DNA of 64,000 nt, from positions 62,001 to 126,000 of the forward strand of contig SAIW01000011.1 of NCBI GenBank assembly GCA_004028795.1, read 5' to 3'. The stretch comes from Chitinophagaceae bacterium. GTDB lineage: Bacteria; Bacteroidota; Bacteroidia; Chitinophagales; Chitinophagaceae. Under the pieces are notes generated by a model. It was not told the origin of the DNA. It made no database searches and saw only the letters and a program-made list of their open reading frames with translations. The position numbers and the translations under genes are program-made. Shown here in pieces: positions 17,440-25,586 of the stretch; the first letter of the stretch is position 1; each line of letters starts with the position of its first letter.

Positions 17440-17816
17440 TAATAAGTTAGTGCCTGCAAAGTAGTTACTTTATCAAAGGCTTTATCGTTGGTAACCAATA
17501 TGCAGTTATTGATAACGGCAGATGCAGCAATAATAGCATCAGGAAGTTTGAGTTTATTGTGCTTTCTTATTGAAATGATTTCGGAAGCTAATTGAATATG
17601 ACTGTTAACCAAATTAACAACTTCAACTCTTTGCAAAAAAGTTGAAAACAACTGTTTATCCAACTCGGAAATTTTTGAATAACTTAAAAATTCTAATTGG
17701 CTGATAACTGAAATACCAATCCAATCAGCATTATTCAATCTTTTTTTCAAATAACTATTGCCGTTTAATAAATTAATGATAGCATTGGTATCTAAAAAAT
17801 ATTTAATCCCATTCAT
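17439..17816 (-). CDS. vapC: PIN-domain ribonuclease toxin (VapC type)
   Basis: A 125-residue PIN-domain protein. The four acidic positions are visible: Asp in FLDTN, Glu in SQLEFLS, Asp in KLPDAIIAASA and Asp in LVTNDKAF. VapC toxins are Mg-dependent endoribonucleases that often cleave tRNA or rRNA and are neutralised by the upstream antitoxin. The antitoxin gene overlaps its start by 14 bp, the normal arrangement. Its stop overlaps the ccmB start, so the module sits inside the tdk-ccmB gene string. Confidence 0.9.
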   Translation of the reverse strand: MNGIKYFLDTNAIINLLNGNSYLKKRLNNADWIGISVISQLEFLSYSKISELDKQLFSTFLQRVEVVNLVNSHIQLASEIISIRKHNKLKLPDAIIAASAVINNCILVTNDKAFDKVTTLQALTY

Positions 17817-18021
17817 CTCTTAACCTTCTTTGTTCTGCAACGGCATCACCCTTCCATTCTAATTTTCCGACTAAATCAGAAAAATCATATTTCTTTTTTG
17901 GCAGTTCTTCTACTTCTAAAGGCAATACAATTACCTCAACTTTTTTATCATTGTATTCTTCAGGTAATTCAACTGTTATTGAACCTGAATGGTGTTCAAT
18001 TATTTTTCTTACTGCATTCAT
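17803..18021 (-). CDS. Antitoxin of the VapBC module
   Basis: A 72-residue protein upstream of and overlapping vapC. The N-terminal part (RKIIEHHSGSITVELPEEYNDKKVEVIVLPL) looks like the short strand-rich DNA-binding or dimerisation module of DUF2281/AbrB-like antitoxins. The charged C-terminal part (LVGKLEWKGDAVAEQRRLRDEWD) would wrap the toxin. By analogy it neutralises VapC and represses the operon. Recognition rests mainly on its position and size. Confidence 0.78.
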   Translation of the reverse strand: MNAVRKIIEHHSGSITVELPEEYNDKKVEVIVLPLEVEELPKKKYDFSDLVGKLEWKGDAVAEQRRLRDEWD

Positions 18022-18034
18022 GCTTTAAAAATAA

Positions 18035-18601
18035 TCATTTTTCCTGAGAACATTTTCTGCAACGTGGTTCATAAATATCTTTTTCTCCAACCAAAACCTG
18101 TCCGCCTTGCCCTGTTTTCCTATAAGAAATATTTGCAATATTGCCGCATTTAACACAAATAGCATGCAGCTTGGTTATGTAATCTGCCTTTGCTAATAAA
18201 GCAGGCATTTGTCCGAAAGGGTTGCCTAAGTAATCCATATCCAAACCGGCAACAATAACACGGATACCACGCAGGGCAAGGGTTTCGCAGACGGTGCCAA
18301 TCTGGTCATCAAAAAATTGTGCTTCATCAATTCCAACAACATCAACATCCTGAGCTAATAATAAAATGGTTTGAGAATTATCAATAGGTGTAGATTGAAT
18401 GGCATTGGCATCATGACTTACCACTTTGCTTTCATCGTACCTTACATCAATGGCAGGTTTAAAAATCTCCACTTTTAAATTAGCAATCTTAACTCTTTTT
18501 AATCTGCGAATTAATTCTTCTGTTTTACCGCTAAACATACTTCCGCATATCACTTCAATCCAACCAATCTTCTCAGCTTTTAAATGTGGCTCTATAAACA
18601 T
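18035..18601 (-). CDS. tdk: Thymidine kinase
   Basis: A 188-residue type II thymidine kinase that phosphorylates deoxythymidine in the salvage pathway. [20 protein letters not shown] contains Walker [15 protein letters not shown] the Walker B and catalytic region, and the C-terminal zinc site is CVKCGN plus [18 protein letters not shown] is the lasso segment. The gene starts at ATG 18601 and is divergent from the hypothetical gene at 18622, with only 20 bp between the starts. It heads the minus-strand string tdk-antitoxin-vapC-ccmB. Confidence 0.95.
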   Translation of the reverse strand: MFIEPHLKAEKIGWIEVICGSMFSGKTEELIRRLKRVKIANLKVEIFKPAIDVRYDESKVVSHDANAIQSTPIDNSQTILLLAQDVDVVGIDEAQFFDDQIGTVCETLALRGIRVIVAGLDMDYLGNPFGQMPALLAKADYITKLHAICVKCGNIANISYRKTGQGGQVLVGEKDIYEPRCRKCSQEK

Positions 18602-18621
18602 AACCGAATTAAACTTTTAAT

Positions 18622-19347
18622 TTGAAAACCGTAACTTTAACAGCATTATTACAAACCCCAAATGTATTGCATGTTATGGAAAGAGTGGTAACTCTTATTA
18701 ACAAACTGAAAGAACAATTGGAGCAGCAGGCAGGCAATGATAAATTAATTATAACTGCACAAATGTTACTTGCTGAATTACAGGCAAATTATGCAGAACA
18801 AATTAATGGTAAAGTATCCGTGATTATGCCTCATGTAAGCTTTTCAACTGTTACAGCTATTAGCGAACCTTTATCCGTTTCAGCAAATGAAACTGTTGCT
18901 CAGGAATCTATAAAAGAAACAGTAAAAGAGCCTGAAACAATATGGTCATTCGATGCATTACAAGCAATACCAACATTGGCTCATCAAACAACACAAGAAG
19001 CAGCAAAAGAAGTTTTTGAATTAAACGAAAGCATTAGTGATACTGAACAAAGTCTGAATGATAAACTAAAAGAAGAAAAAACTGAAATTGCCAATATGCT
19101 GCAGGGTAGCCCTGTGAGGGATTTAAAGAAAGCTGTGGGTATAAACGACAAATATTTAATTATCAATGATTTATTCCGTGGCGATGAAATAATGTATGAA
19201 AGAAGTATTAAAACCATTAACGGATTTACTATTTATCCCGAAGCTGAATTTTGGATTAAACGTGAATTGAAAACCAAGTTAGGTTGGAATGATGATAATG
19301 AAACGGTTCAATTGTTTGAAACATTAGTTAAAAGGCGTTTCTCATAA
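18622..19347 (+). CDS. Conserved hypothetical protein
   Basis: A protein of up to 241 residues with no recognised domain. The first 70 residues (RVVTLINKLKEQLEQQ onward) look helical, the middle is acidic and low in complexity, and the last 75 residues are compact and look conserved: PVRDLKKAVGINDKYLIIND, LFRGDEIMYERSIKTINGFT, and LGWNDDNETVQLFETLVKRR. I recall similar C-termini in other Bacteroidetes but know no function. The start is uncertain: TTG at 18622 keeps the longest frame, and the first ATG is at 18676. Its 3' end overlaps the convergent waaA gene by 40 bp. Confidence 0.65.
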   Translation: MKTVTLTALLQTPNVLHVMERVVTLINKLKEQLEQQAGNDKLIITAQMLLAELQANYAEQINGKVSVIMPHVSFSTVTAISEPLSVSANETVAQESIKETVKEPETIWSFDALQAIPTLAHQTTQEAAKEVFELNESISDTEQSLNDKLKEEKTEIANMLQGSPVRDLKKAVGINDKYLIINDLFRGDEIMYERSIKTINGFTIYPEAEFWIKRELKTKLGWNDDNETVQLFETLVKRRFS

Positions 19348-20615
19348 ATAAATGAGACAATCTTATCGGTAGCACCCGATTTGTTTTTTACATATTCCCC
19401 TGCTTTGGTGCAAGTAACTTCATACTTACTTTCTTCTTTTAAAAGTTCATCGAAAACCTGCTCTAATTCTAAAGCATTCTCTACACTGAAACCACCTTCG
19501 GTATTAATCAGTTCAGCAGCTTCAACGTATTTTTCATATTCCGGTCCAAATACAACGGGTTTATGGTAAACTGCAGCCTCTAAAACATTATGCACACCAT
19601 CTCCGCCAAAAGCACCACCCACATAACAAATGGTTGCATATTTATACAACTTACTCAGCATACCAATATTGTCAATAATTAAGCAATTATATTTAACAAG
19701 TTGTGAATCGTGAGTCGTGAGTACTTCATCCTTTTTACCTGCAACCTGTAACTTGTAACTTGAAAACAACACTGCATTCTTATAAAATTGCAAACACTCA
19801 TCAATTCTTTCGTGCTGAATATCATGTGGTGCAATAATGAATTTAATTTCAGGATGTGTATTTACATAATGATGTAATTCTTCATCATCTTCAGTCCACG
19901 TGCTGCCTGCAACAATAACTTTATTAGTCTCACCAATAAACTGTTCAATTATTTCTATCGGTTGAAAGCTGTTGGCAATTTCAATTACTCTGTCAAATCT
20001 CGTATCTCCTGCAATGGTTACATTATCAGTAAAGCCAATGCCTGAAAGCAATTCAGCAGATGTTTCATTTTGAACAAAAAAATGTGTAAAGCAATGAAGC
20101 ATACTTTTATAAAAGCCTCCATACCATTTAAAAAAAGCCTGACTTTCTCTGAAAATTCCTGAAATGAGTAAGAGGGGGATATTTTGTTTTTTTATTTCAG
20201 TCAAATAATAAAACCAGAACTCATATTTCACGAAAAGCACCAATGAAGGTTTTGTAATTGACAGGAATTTTCTTGCGTTGGCAGGGCTATCCATCGGTAA
20301 GTAAAAAATCCAGTCAGCACCTTCATAATTCTTTCTTATTTCATAACCCGAGGGGGAAAAAAAAGTCAGTAATACTTTCCATTTTTCATTGTTCTTTTTC
20401 AACTTTTCAATCACAGGTCTTCCTTGTTCAAATTCGCCTAAAGAAGAGCAATGCAGCCATATTACCGGAGCCTCATTGTTTTGCAATGCTTTTTCAATTC
20501 TTTCAAAAATGTCTTTTCTTCCTTTTACCCATGCGGCGGCTTTGGCGTTATTACTGCTGATAACTTTCGCTATTACAGGATATAAGAAAATAAAAAGTCT
20601 GTAAAACAGTTTCAA
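19308..20615 (-). CDS. waaA: 3-deoxy-D-manno-octulosonic acid (Kdo) transferase
   Basis: A 435-residue inner-membrane glycosyltransferase that adds Kdo to lipid A. The N-terminus is a hydrophobic anchor (LFIFLYPVIAKVI). WLHCSSLGEFEQGRPVIEKL, LTFFSPSGYEIRK, DWIFYLPMDSP and FVKYEFWFYYL are hallmarks, and GGAFGGDGVHNVLEAAVYH with PVVFGPEY marks the CMP-Kdo-binding domain. The start is a TTG at 20615: an in-frame TAA lies four codons upstream with no ATG or GTG between. A low-complexity insertion (SYKLQVAGKKDEVLTTHDSQ) occupies about residues 282-305. Confidence 0.93.
   Translation of the reverse strand: MKLFYRLFIFLYPVIAKVISSNNAKAAAWVKGRKDIFERIEKALQNNEAPVIWLHCSSLGEFEQGRPVIEKLKKNNEKWKVLLTFFSPSGYEIRKNYEGADWIFYLPMDSPANARKFLSITKPSLVLFVKYEFWFYYLTEIKKQNIPLLLISGIFRESQAFFKWYGGFYKSMLHCFTHFFVQNETSAELLSGIGFTDNVTIAGDTRFDRVIEIANSFQPIEIIEQFIGETNKVIVAGSTWTEDDEELHHYVNTHPEIKFIIAPHDIQHERIDECLQFYKNAVLFSSYKLQVAGKKDEVLTTHDSQLVKYNCLIIDNIGMLSKLYKYATICYVGGAFGGDGVHNVLEAAVYHKPVVFGPEYEKYVEAAELINTEGGFSVENALELEQVFDELLKEESKYEVTCTKAGEYVKNKSGATDKIVSFIYEKRLLTNVSNN
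19690..19768. repeat. In-gene low-complexity tract in waaA
   Basis: The tract combines GTGAATCGTGAGTCGTGAGT with CCTGCAACCTGTAACTTGTA and ACTTG. On the minus strand it encodes SYKLQVAGKK and LTTHDSQLV. Both parts look like short reiterated motifs and resemble the tract at 8528. Confidence 0.65.
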
Positions 20616-20712
20616 TATAATGATTTATTGGTACAAAGAAAAGCATTAAAATAAACCATTGCTGCTTATACGTATAAAGGTTTTACAGAATCAATTGCAT
20701 TGGTTTTTAATG

Positions 20713-20720
20713 TATATTTG
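20713..20720 (+). promoter_or_regulatory. Probable -7 element for the nucleotide-sugar operon
   Basis: TATATTTG is a perfect TAnnTTTG match, 20 bp before the DegT start. A TTG at 20695 lies only 15 nt upstream, shorter than the usual 17-20, so the -33 element is uncertain. Confidence 0.5.
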
Positions 20721-20739
20721 TCCGCACTGAAAATTGATT

Positions 20740-21873
20740 ATGAGGCCAATACAAATGGTAGATACTAAAAATCAGTATCTGAAAATTAAAAACGATGTTG
20801 ATGCAGCTATTGAACAGGTTATAAGCAGTGCTGCATACATTGGTGGTAAAGCAGTTCAGGATTTTACAACAGCCTTAAATACCTATAACGGCTCTAAGCA
20901 TACAATACCTTGTGCCAATGGTACAGATGCTTTGCAAATAGCCATGATGGCGTTGGATTTACAGCCCGGTGATGAAGTAATTACCCCATCTTTTACTTAT
21001 ATAGCCACCACAGAAGTGGTTGCCTTATTAAGATTAAAACCTGTTTTTGTTGAGGTTGATGCTAAAACTTTTTGTATTGACGCAGCAGCTATTCGTAAAG
21101 CCATTACTCCAAAAACAAAAGCAATTGTTCCGGTGCATTTATATGGTCAGGCAGCACCAATGGAAGCAATCATGCAAATTGCGGATGAATACAATTTATA
21201 TGTAATTGAAGATAATGCTCAGGCTATCGGTTGCGACTATACATTTAGTAACGGCATAAAAAAGAAAACAGGCTCTATCGCGCATATTGGTTGTACTTCT
21301 TTTTACCCAAGCAAAAACTTAGGAGCCTTTGGTGATGGCGGTGCCATATTTACCAATGATGATGCATTGGCAGATAAAATAAAAATGATTGCCAATCATG
21401 GTCAGAGTAAAAGGTATTACCATGATGTTGTTGGTTGCAATAGTCGGTTAGATGGTATACAGGCTGCTATCTTAAACGAGAAATTAAAGTATTTAGATGA
21501 ATACATTGCTGCAAGGCAGGCTGCGGCTGCATTTTATAACAATGCATTTGTGAATCATCCAAAAATAACAACCCCTTTTGTTGCAGATTATTCAACGCAT
21601 GTTTACCATCAATATACTTTACAGTTAGAAGGAGTTAACAGAGATGGTTTAAATGCTTATTTAGCGGAGAAAAAAATTCCATCCATGATTTATTATCCTG
21701 TACCGGGTCATAAACAAAAAATGTTTGCAGCCTTTGGCTTGGATAATTATCATTTGCCAATAACTGATTGGCTAACTGAAAGAGTGATATCGTTACCGAT
21801 GCATACTGAATTAGATAATGAACAGTTAGGATATATTACAATGGAAATATTAAACTATATAAACAATAACTAA
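20740..21873 (+). CDS. DegT/DnrJ/EryC1/StrS-family sugar aminotransferase
   Basis: A 377-residue PLP-dependent enzyme that transaminates a keto-sugar nucleotide. CANGTDALQIAMMALDLQPG binds PLP phosphate, DNAQAIGCDY contains the Asp pairing with the pyridine nitrogen, and SFYPSKNLGAFGDGGAI contains the Schiff-base lysine. The N-terminus IQMVDTKNQYLKIK fits WbpE-like enzymes. I chose ATG 20740; a TTG two codons upstream is also possible. It is the first gene of a five-gene nucleotide-sugar operon, with 2 bp to ugd. The exact sugar substrate cannot be read from sequence. Confidence 0.9.
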   Translation: MRPIQMVDTKNQYLKIKNDVDAAIEQVISSAAYIGGKAVQDFTTALNTYNGSKHTIPCANGTDALQIAMMALDLQPGDEVITPSFTYIATTEVVALLRLKPVFVEVDAKTFCIDAAAIRKAITPKTKAIVPVHLYGQAAPMEAIMQIADEYNLYVIEDNAQAIGCDYTFSNGIKKKTGSIAHIGCTSFYPSKNLGAFGDGGAIFTNDDALADKIKMIANHGQSKRYYHDVVGCNSRLDGIQAAILNEKLKYLDEYIAARQAAAAFYNNAFVNHPKITTPFVADYSTHVYHQYTLQLEGVNRDGLNAYLAEKKIPSMIYYPVPGHKQKMFAAFGLDNYHLPITDWLTERVISLPMHTELDNEQLGYITMEILNYINNN

Positions 21874-21875
21874 TT

Positions 21876-23204
21876 ATGAAAATTGCTGTAGTTGGAACCG
21901 GATATGTTGGTTTGGTATCAGGAACCTGCTTTGCTGAAACCGGTAATACGGTAACTTGTATTGACATTGATAAAAACAAGGTTGATAAACTTTCTAATGG
22001 TGAAATAACCATTTATGAGCCCGGTCTTGAGAAATTATTCCTTAGAAATTTAAGAGAACATAGATTATTGTTTACTACCAATCTGACTGAAGGTGTAAAA
22101 GATGCACAGATTATTTTCTTAGCATTACCAACGCCTCCGGGAGAAGATGGCAGTGCAGATTTGAAATATGTATTAGGCGTTGCCAAAGACTTAGGTAAGA
22201 TTTTAAAGCCTACGGAATTTAAAGTTATTGTTGATAAAAGCACCGTACCTGTTGGAACAGCAGATAAAGTAAGTAATGCTGTTTTACAAAGCGGTAAAGA
22301 AATTGGAGTTGATTTAAGCGAAGCTTTCAGTGTAGTTAGCAACCCTGAATTTTTACGTGAAGGAGTTGCAGTTGATGATTTTATGAAACCTGACAGATTA
22401 GTTATCGGTACAAGTTCAGAAAAAGCCAAAAAAATAATGGGAGATTTATATGCCCCGTTTGTCCGCCAGGGTAACCCCGTTATTTATATGGATGAAAAAA
22501 GTGCCGAGTTAACTAAATATGCTGCTAACTCATTCTTAGCAACTAAAATTTCTTTCATGAATGAAATTGCACAGCTATGTGAAAGATTGGGTGCTGATGT
22601 TGATTTAGTAAGAAAAGGTGTGGGCAGTGATGAGCGTATCGGCAGAAGATTCTTGTTTCCGGGTATTGGTTACGGTGGAAGTTGTTTTCCTAAAGATGTG
22701 CAGGCATTGGTAAAATCTGCTGAAGAAGTTAAGTATGATTTTAAAATATTGAAGGCTGTTGAAGATGTAAACGAAAAACAAAAGCTTCATTTAATACCTA
22801 AAATTGAAAAGTATTTTAATGGTAATTTGAAAGGAAAACATTTTGCTTTGTGGGGTTTGGCATTTAAACCCAATACAGACGATATTCGTGAAGCACCTGC
22901 CTTATATATGATTGATGCATTAACTGCCGCAGGTGCTACTATTACTGCATTTGACCCCGAAGCAATGGCTAATGTAAAACGATTGATTGGCAATAAAATT
23001 AGCTTTGTAGAAAGTGAATACGATGCTTTAGACAATGCTGATGCATTAATTATTGCAACAGAATGGAGTGAGTTCCGTACGCCCGACTTTGATATTATAA
23101 ACAGCAAGCTTAAAAATAAAGTAGTATTTGATGGCAGAAATGTTTTTGAAGTGAAGCAAATGAAAGACTTGGGCTATCATTATGAAAGCATCGGAAGAAA
23201 TTAA
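21876..23204 (+). CDS. ugd: UDP-glucose 6-dehydrogenase
   Basis: A 442-residue NAD-dependent enzyme that oxidises UDP-glucose twice to UDP-glucuronate. The Rossmann motif is AVVGTGYVGLVSGTCFAE. FLALPTPPGEDGSADL, STVPVGTADK and NPEFLREGVAVDDFMKPDRL follow. The catalytic cysteine is in GIGYGGSCFPKDVQAL, and GLAFKPNTDDIREAPAL marks the UDP-binding domain. It lies directly before the UDP-glucuronate decarboxylase gene, which would use its product, so the two form a UDP-xylose branch. Confidence 0.95.
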   Translation: MKIAVVGTGYVGLVSGTCFAETGNTVTCIDIDKNKVDKLSNGEITIYEPGLEKLFLRNLREHRLLFTTNLTEGVKDAQIIFLALPTPPGEDGSADLKYVLGVAKDLGKILKPTEFKVIVDKSTVPVGTADKVSNAVLQSGKEIGVDLSEAFSVVSNPEFLREGVAVDDFMKPDRLVIGTSSEKAKKIMGDLYAPFVRQGNPVIYMDEKSAELTKYAANSFLATKISFMNEIAQLCERLGADVDLVRKGVGSDERIGRRFLFPGIGYGGSCFPKDVQALVKSAEEVKYDFKILKAVEDVNEKQKLHLIPKIEKYFNGNLKGKHFALWGLAFKPNTDDIREAPALYMIDALTAAGATITAFDPEAMANVKRLIGNKISFVESEYDALDNADALIIATEWSEFRTPDFDIINSKLKNKVVFDGRNVFEVKQMKDLGYHYESIGRN

Positions 23205-23308
23205 ATCCCTACCCCTAAAGGGGAGATAAAACAACTGGTAAAGATTTTTAATTTATGAACAAGAATAATAATAAGCAAAATAATAGCACCCCTTCAGGGG
23301 ATGGGTGC
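23205..23308. repeat. Family D inverted-repeat element (about 104 bp) covering the uxs start
   Basis: The left end is CCCTACCCCTAAAGGGGA and the right end is CACCCCTTCAGGGGATGGGT. They are inverted copies, as at 2086-2178. The AT-rich centre contains the ATG used by the downstream gene, and the right end encodes STPSGDGC. Confidence 0.75.
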
Positions 23309-24283
23309 AAAAGAATATTAATAACGGGAGCAGCAGGTTTTTTAGGCTCTCATTTATGTGATAGATTTATTAAAGAAGGTTATTATGTTATTGCAATGGA
23401 TAACCTGATAACAGGGGATTTAAAAAATATTGAGCATTTATTTCCTTTGGAAAATTTTGAGTACTACCATCATGATATTACTAAGTTTATTCATATCCCG
23501 GGTAGCTTAGATTATATACTGCATTTTGCATCGCCTGCAAGCCCGATAGATTATTTAAAAATTCCGATTCAAACATTAAAAGTAGGTGCTCATGGTACGC
23601 ATAACTGTTTGGGTTTGGCAAAAGATAAAGGTGCCAGAATTTTAGTGGCAAGTACGAGTGAAATTTATGGAGACCCATTAGTGCATCCGCAAACTGAAGA
23701 GTATTGGGGCAATGTAAATCCGATTGGCCCGCGTGGCGTTTATGACGAAGCCAAACGTTTTCAGGAAGCTATTACCATGGCTTATCATACATTTCATGGG
23801 GTTGAAACACGCATTGTAAGAATTTTTAATACTTATGGACCCAGAATGCGATTGAACGATGGAAGGGCTTTACCTGCATTCATAGGTCAGGCTTTACGCA
23901 GTGAAGACTTAACAGTGTTTGGTGATGGCTCTCAAACAAGAAGTTTTTGTTATGTTGATGATTTGATTGAAGGTATTTACAGATTATTATTAAGCGATTA
24001 TGTAAAGCCTGTAAACATTGGTAACCCTAATGAAATTTCATTAAAAGATTTTGCAGAAGAAGTGTTGAAGTTAACAGGTTCGTCAGTAAAAATTATTTAC
24101 AAATCTTTACCTGTTGATGATCCTAAACAACGCAAACCGGATATTACCAAGGCCAAAGAAATTTTAGGATGGCAGCCAACTGTTGATAGAGCTGAAGGTT
24201 TGAAAAAAACCTATGATTATTTTAAATCGCTTCCTAAAGAAGAGCTTTTAAAACAACCCAAAGAATTTCAAAGTAGAAAATAA
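23255..24283 (+). CDS. UDP-glucuronate decarboxylase (UDP-xylose synthase)
   Basis: A 342-residue short-chain dehydrogenase/epimerase. [19 protein letters not shown] binds [22 protein letters not shown] and [10 protein letters not shown] are typical of UXS, and [10 protein letters not shown] supplies the catalytic Tyr and Lys. [10 protein letters not shown] and [15 protein letters not shown] follow. It converts UDP-glucuronate from Ugd to UDP-xylose. The first 18 residues ([18 protein letters not shown]) are not part of the family; they and the start codon are encoded by a family D repeat element, and no ATG exists between it and the conserved core. The gene is otherwise intact. Confidence 0.92.
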   Translation: MNKNNNKQNNSTPSGDGCKRILITGAAGFLGSHLCDRFIKEGYYVIAMDNLITGDLKNIEHLFPLENFEYYHHDITKFIHIPGSLDYILHFASPASPIDYLKIPIQTLKVGAHGTHNCLGLAKDKGARILVASTSEIYGDPLVHPQTEEYWGNVNPIGPRGVYDEAKRFQEAITMAYHTFHGVETRIVRIFNTYGPRMRLNDGRALPAFIGQALRSEDLTVFGDGSQTRSFCYVDDLIEGIYRLLLSDYVKPVNIGNPNEISLKDFAEEVLKLTGSSVKIIYKSLPVDDPKQRKPDITKAKEILGWQPTVDRAEGLKKTYDYFKSLPKEELLKQPKEFQSRK

Positions 24284-24284
24284 T

Positions 24285-25577
24285 ATGCTTACCCAATCCT
24301 TGTTAAATAAAGAAGAAAAACTCGCTGTAATTGGTTTAGGTTATGTTGGCTTGCCCATAGCATTAGCTTTTGCAAGAAAAATTTCTGTTATAGGTTTTGA
24401 TATAAATGTAGAAAGAATTGAAATGATGAAGCAAGGTATAGACCCGAGTAATGAATTGGAAAAGGAAGACTTTGAAGGCTGTGATATAATTTTTACAAAT
24501 GATTTAGCAATTTTAAAGCAAGCCAAATTTTTTATTGTGGCTGTGCCAACCCCTGTGAATAAATATAATGTGCCGGATTTAACTCCCGTTTTAAAAGCCT
24601 CTGAAACAGTTGGTAAAGTAATTAAGAAAGGAGATTACATAGTGTTTGAATCAACTGTTTATCCTGGTTGTACTGAGGAAGATTGTTTACCAATTATTGA
24701 AAAATTAAGTGGTTTAAGAAGTATTATTGATTTTAAAACAGGTTACTCTCCCGAAAGAATTAACCCGGGAGATAAGCAGCACACATTGAAAAAAATTATA
24801 AAAATTGTTTCCGGTTGTGATGCGGAGTCTTTAAATGTGATAGCAGAAGTGTATTCAATTGTAGTGGAAGTCGGAGTTCATAAAGCATCTTCCATTAAAG
24901 TTGCAGAAGCAGCTAAAATTATTGAGAATACACAACGCGATTTGAATATTGGTTTAATGAACGAGTTGTCTATCATTTTTGATAAGATGAACATTAATAC
25001 TTATGAAGTGTTGGAAGCTGCCGGAACCAAATGGAACTTCCTGAAATTTTTTCCAGGCTTGGTTGGCGGTCATTGCATTGGTGTAGACCCATACTACCTA
25101 ACTTATAAAGCAGCACATTTAGGATACGATTCTAAAATTATTACGGCAGGTCGTTCTATTAATGATGGAATGGCGAAATACGTAGCAGATAAAGTATTAA
25201 AACATTTATTAGAATTTGCAGAAAATATCCGTCATTCTAAAGTGTTGATTATGGGAGCTACATTTAAAGAAAATGTAACTGATATTCGTAACAGCAAAGT
25301 AGCTGATGTTGTTAATACTTTACAATCTTATCATTTAAAAGTAGATGTTGTTGATGCTTTTGCAGACAGTGATGAGTTGCAGCATGAATATGGCTTTAGC
25401 CTGACAAAAAACATTGCTGATAATTATGATGCCGTAATTGTTACAGTTCCGCATAACCCTTATTTAGAATTAAATGATGCATACTTTGCTTCCATCACTA
25501 CAAACAATGCATTGATAGTTGATTTGAAAGGCATTTACCGCGATAAGGTTTCATCAAGAAAATATTGGAGTTTATAA
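24285..25577 (+). CDS. Nucleotide-sugar dehydrogenase, UDP-HexNAc type (WbpO/TviB-like)
   Basis: A 430-residue member of the UDP-glucose/GDP-mannose dehydrogenase family, distinct from ugd next door. KLAVIGLGYVGLPIALAFA binds NAD, AVPTPVNKYNVPDLTPV and ESTVYPGCTEEDCLP are typical of enzymes oxidising UDP-N-acetylhexosamines, and the catalytic cysteine is in GLVGGHCIGVDPYYL. KAAKIIENTQRDLNIGLMNE is the dimer-interface helix. It would make a UDP-N-acetylhexosaminuronic acid for surface polysaccharide. It starts 1 bp after the uxs stop. GalNAc versus ManNAc specificity is undecided. Confidence 0.9.
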   Translation: MLTQSLLNKEEKLAVIGLGYVGLPIALAFARKISVIGFDINVERIEMMKQGIDPSNELEKEDFEGCDIIFTNDLAILKQAKFFIVAVPTPVNKYNVPDLTPVLKASETVGKVIKKGDYIVFESTVYPGCTEEDCLPIIEKLSGLRSIIDFKTGYSPERINPGDKQHTLKKIIKIVSGCDAESLNVIAEVYSIVVEVGVHKASSIKVAEAAKIIENTQRDLNIGLMNELSIIFDKMNINTYEVLEAAGTKWNFLKFFPGLVGGHCIGVDPYYLTYKAAHLGYDSKIITAGRSINDGMAKYVADKVLKHLLEFAENIRHSKVLIMGATFKENVTDIRNSKVADVVNTLQSYHLKVDVVDAFADSDELQHEYGFSLTKNIADNYDAVIVTVPHNPYLELNDAYFASITTNNALIVDLKGIYRDKVSSRKYWSL

Positions 25578-25586
25578 TTCATTCAA

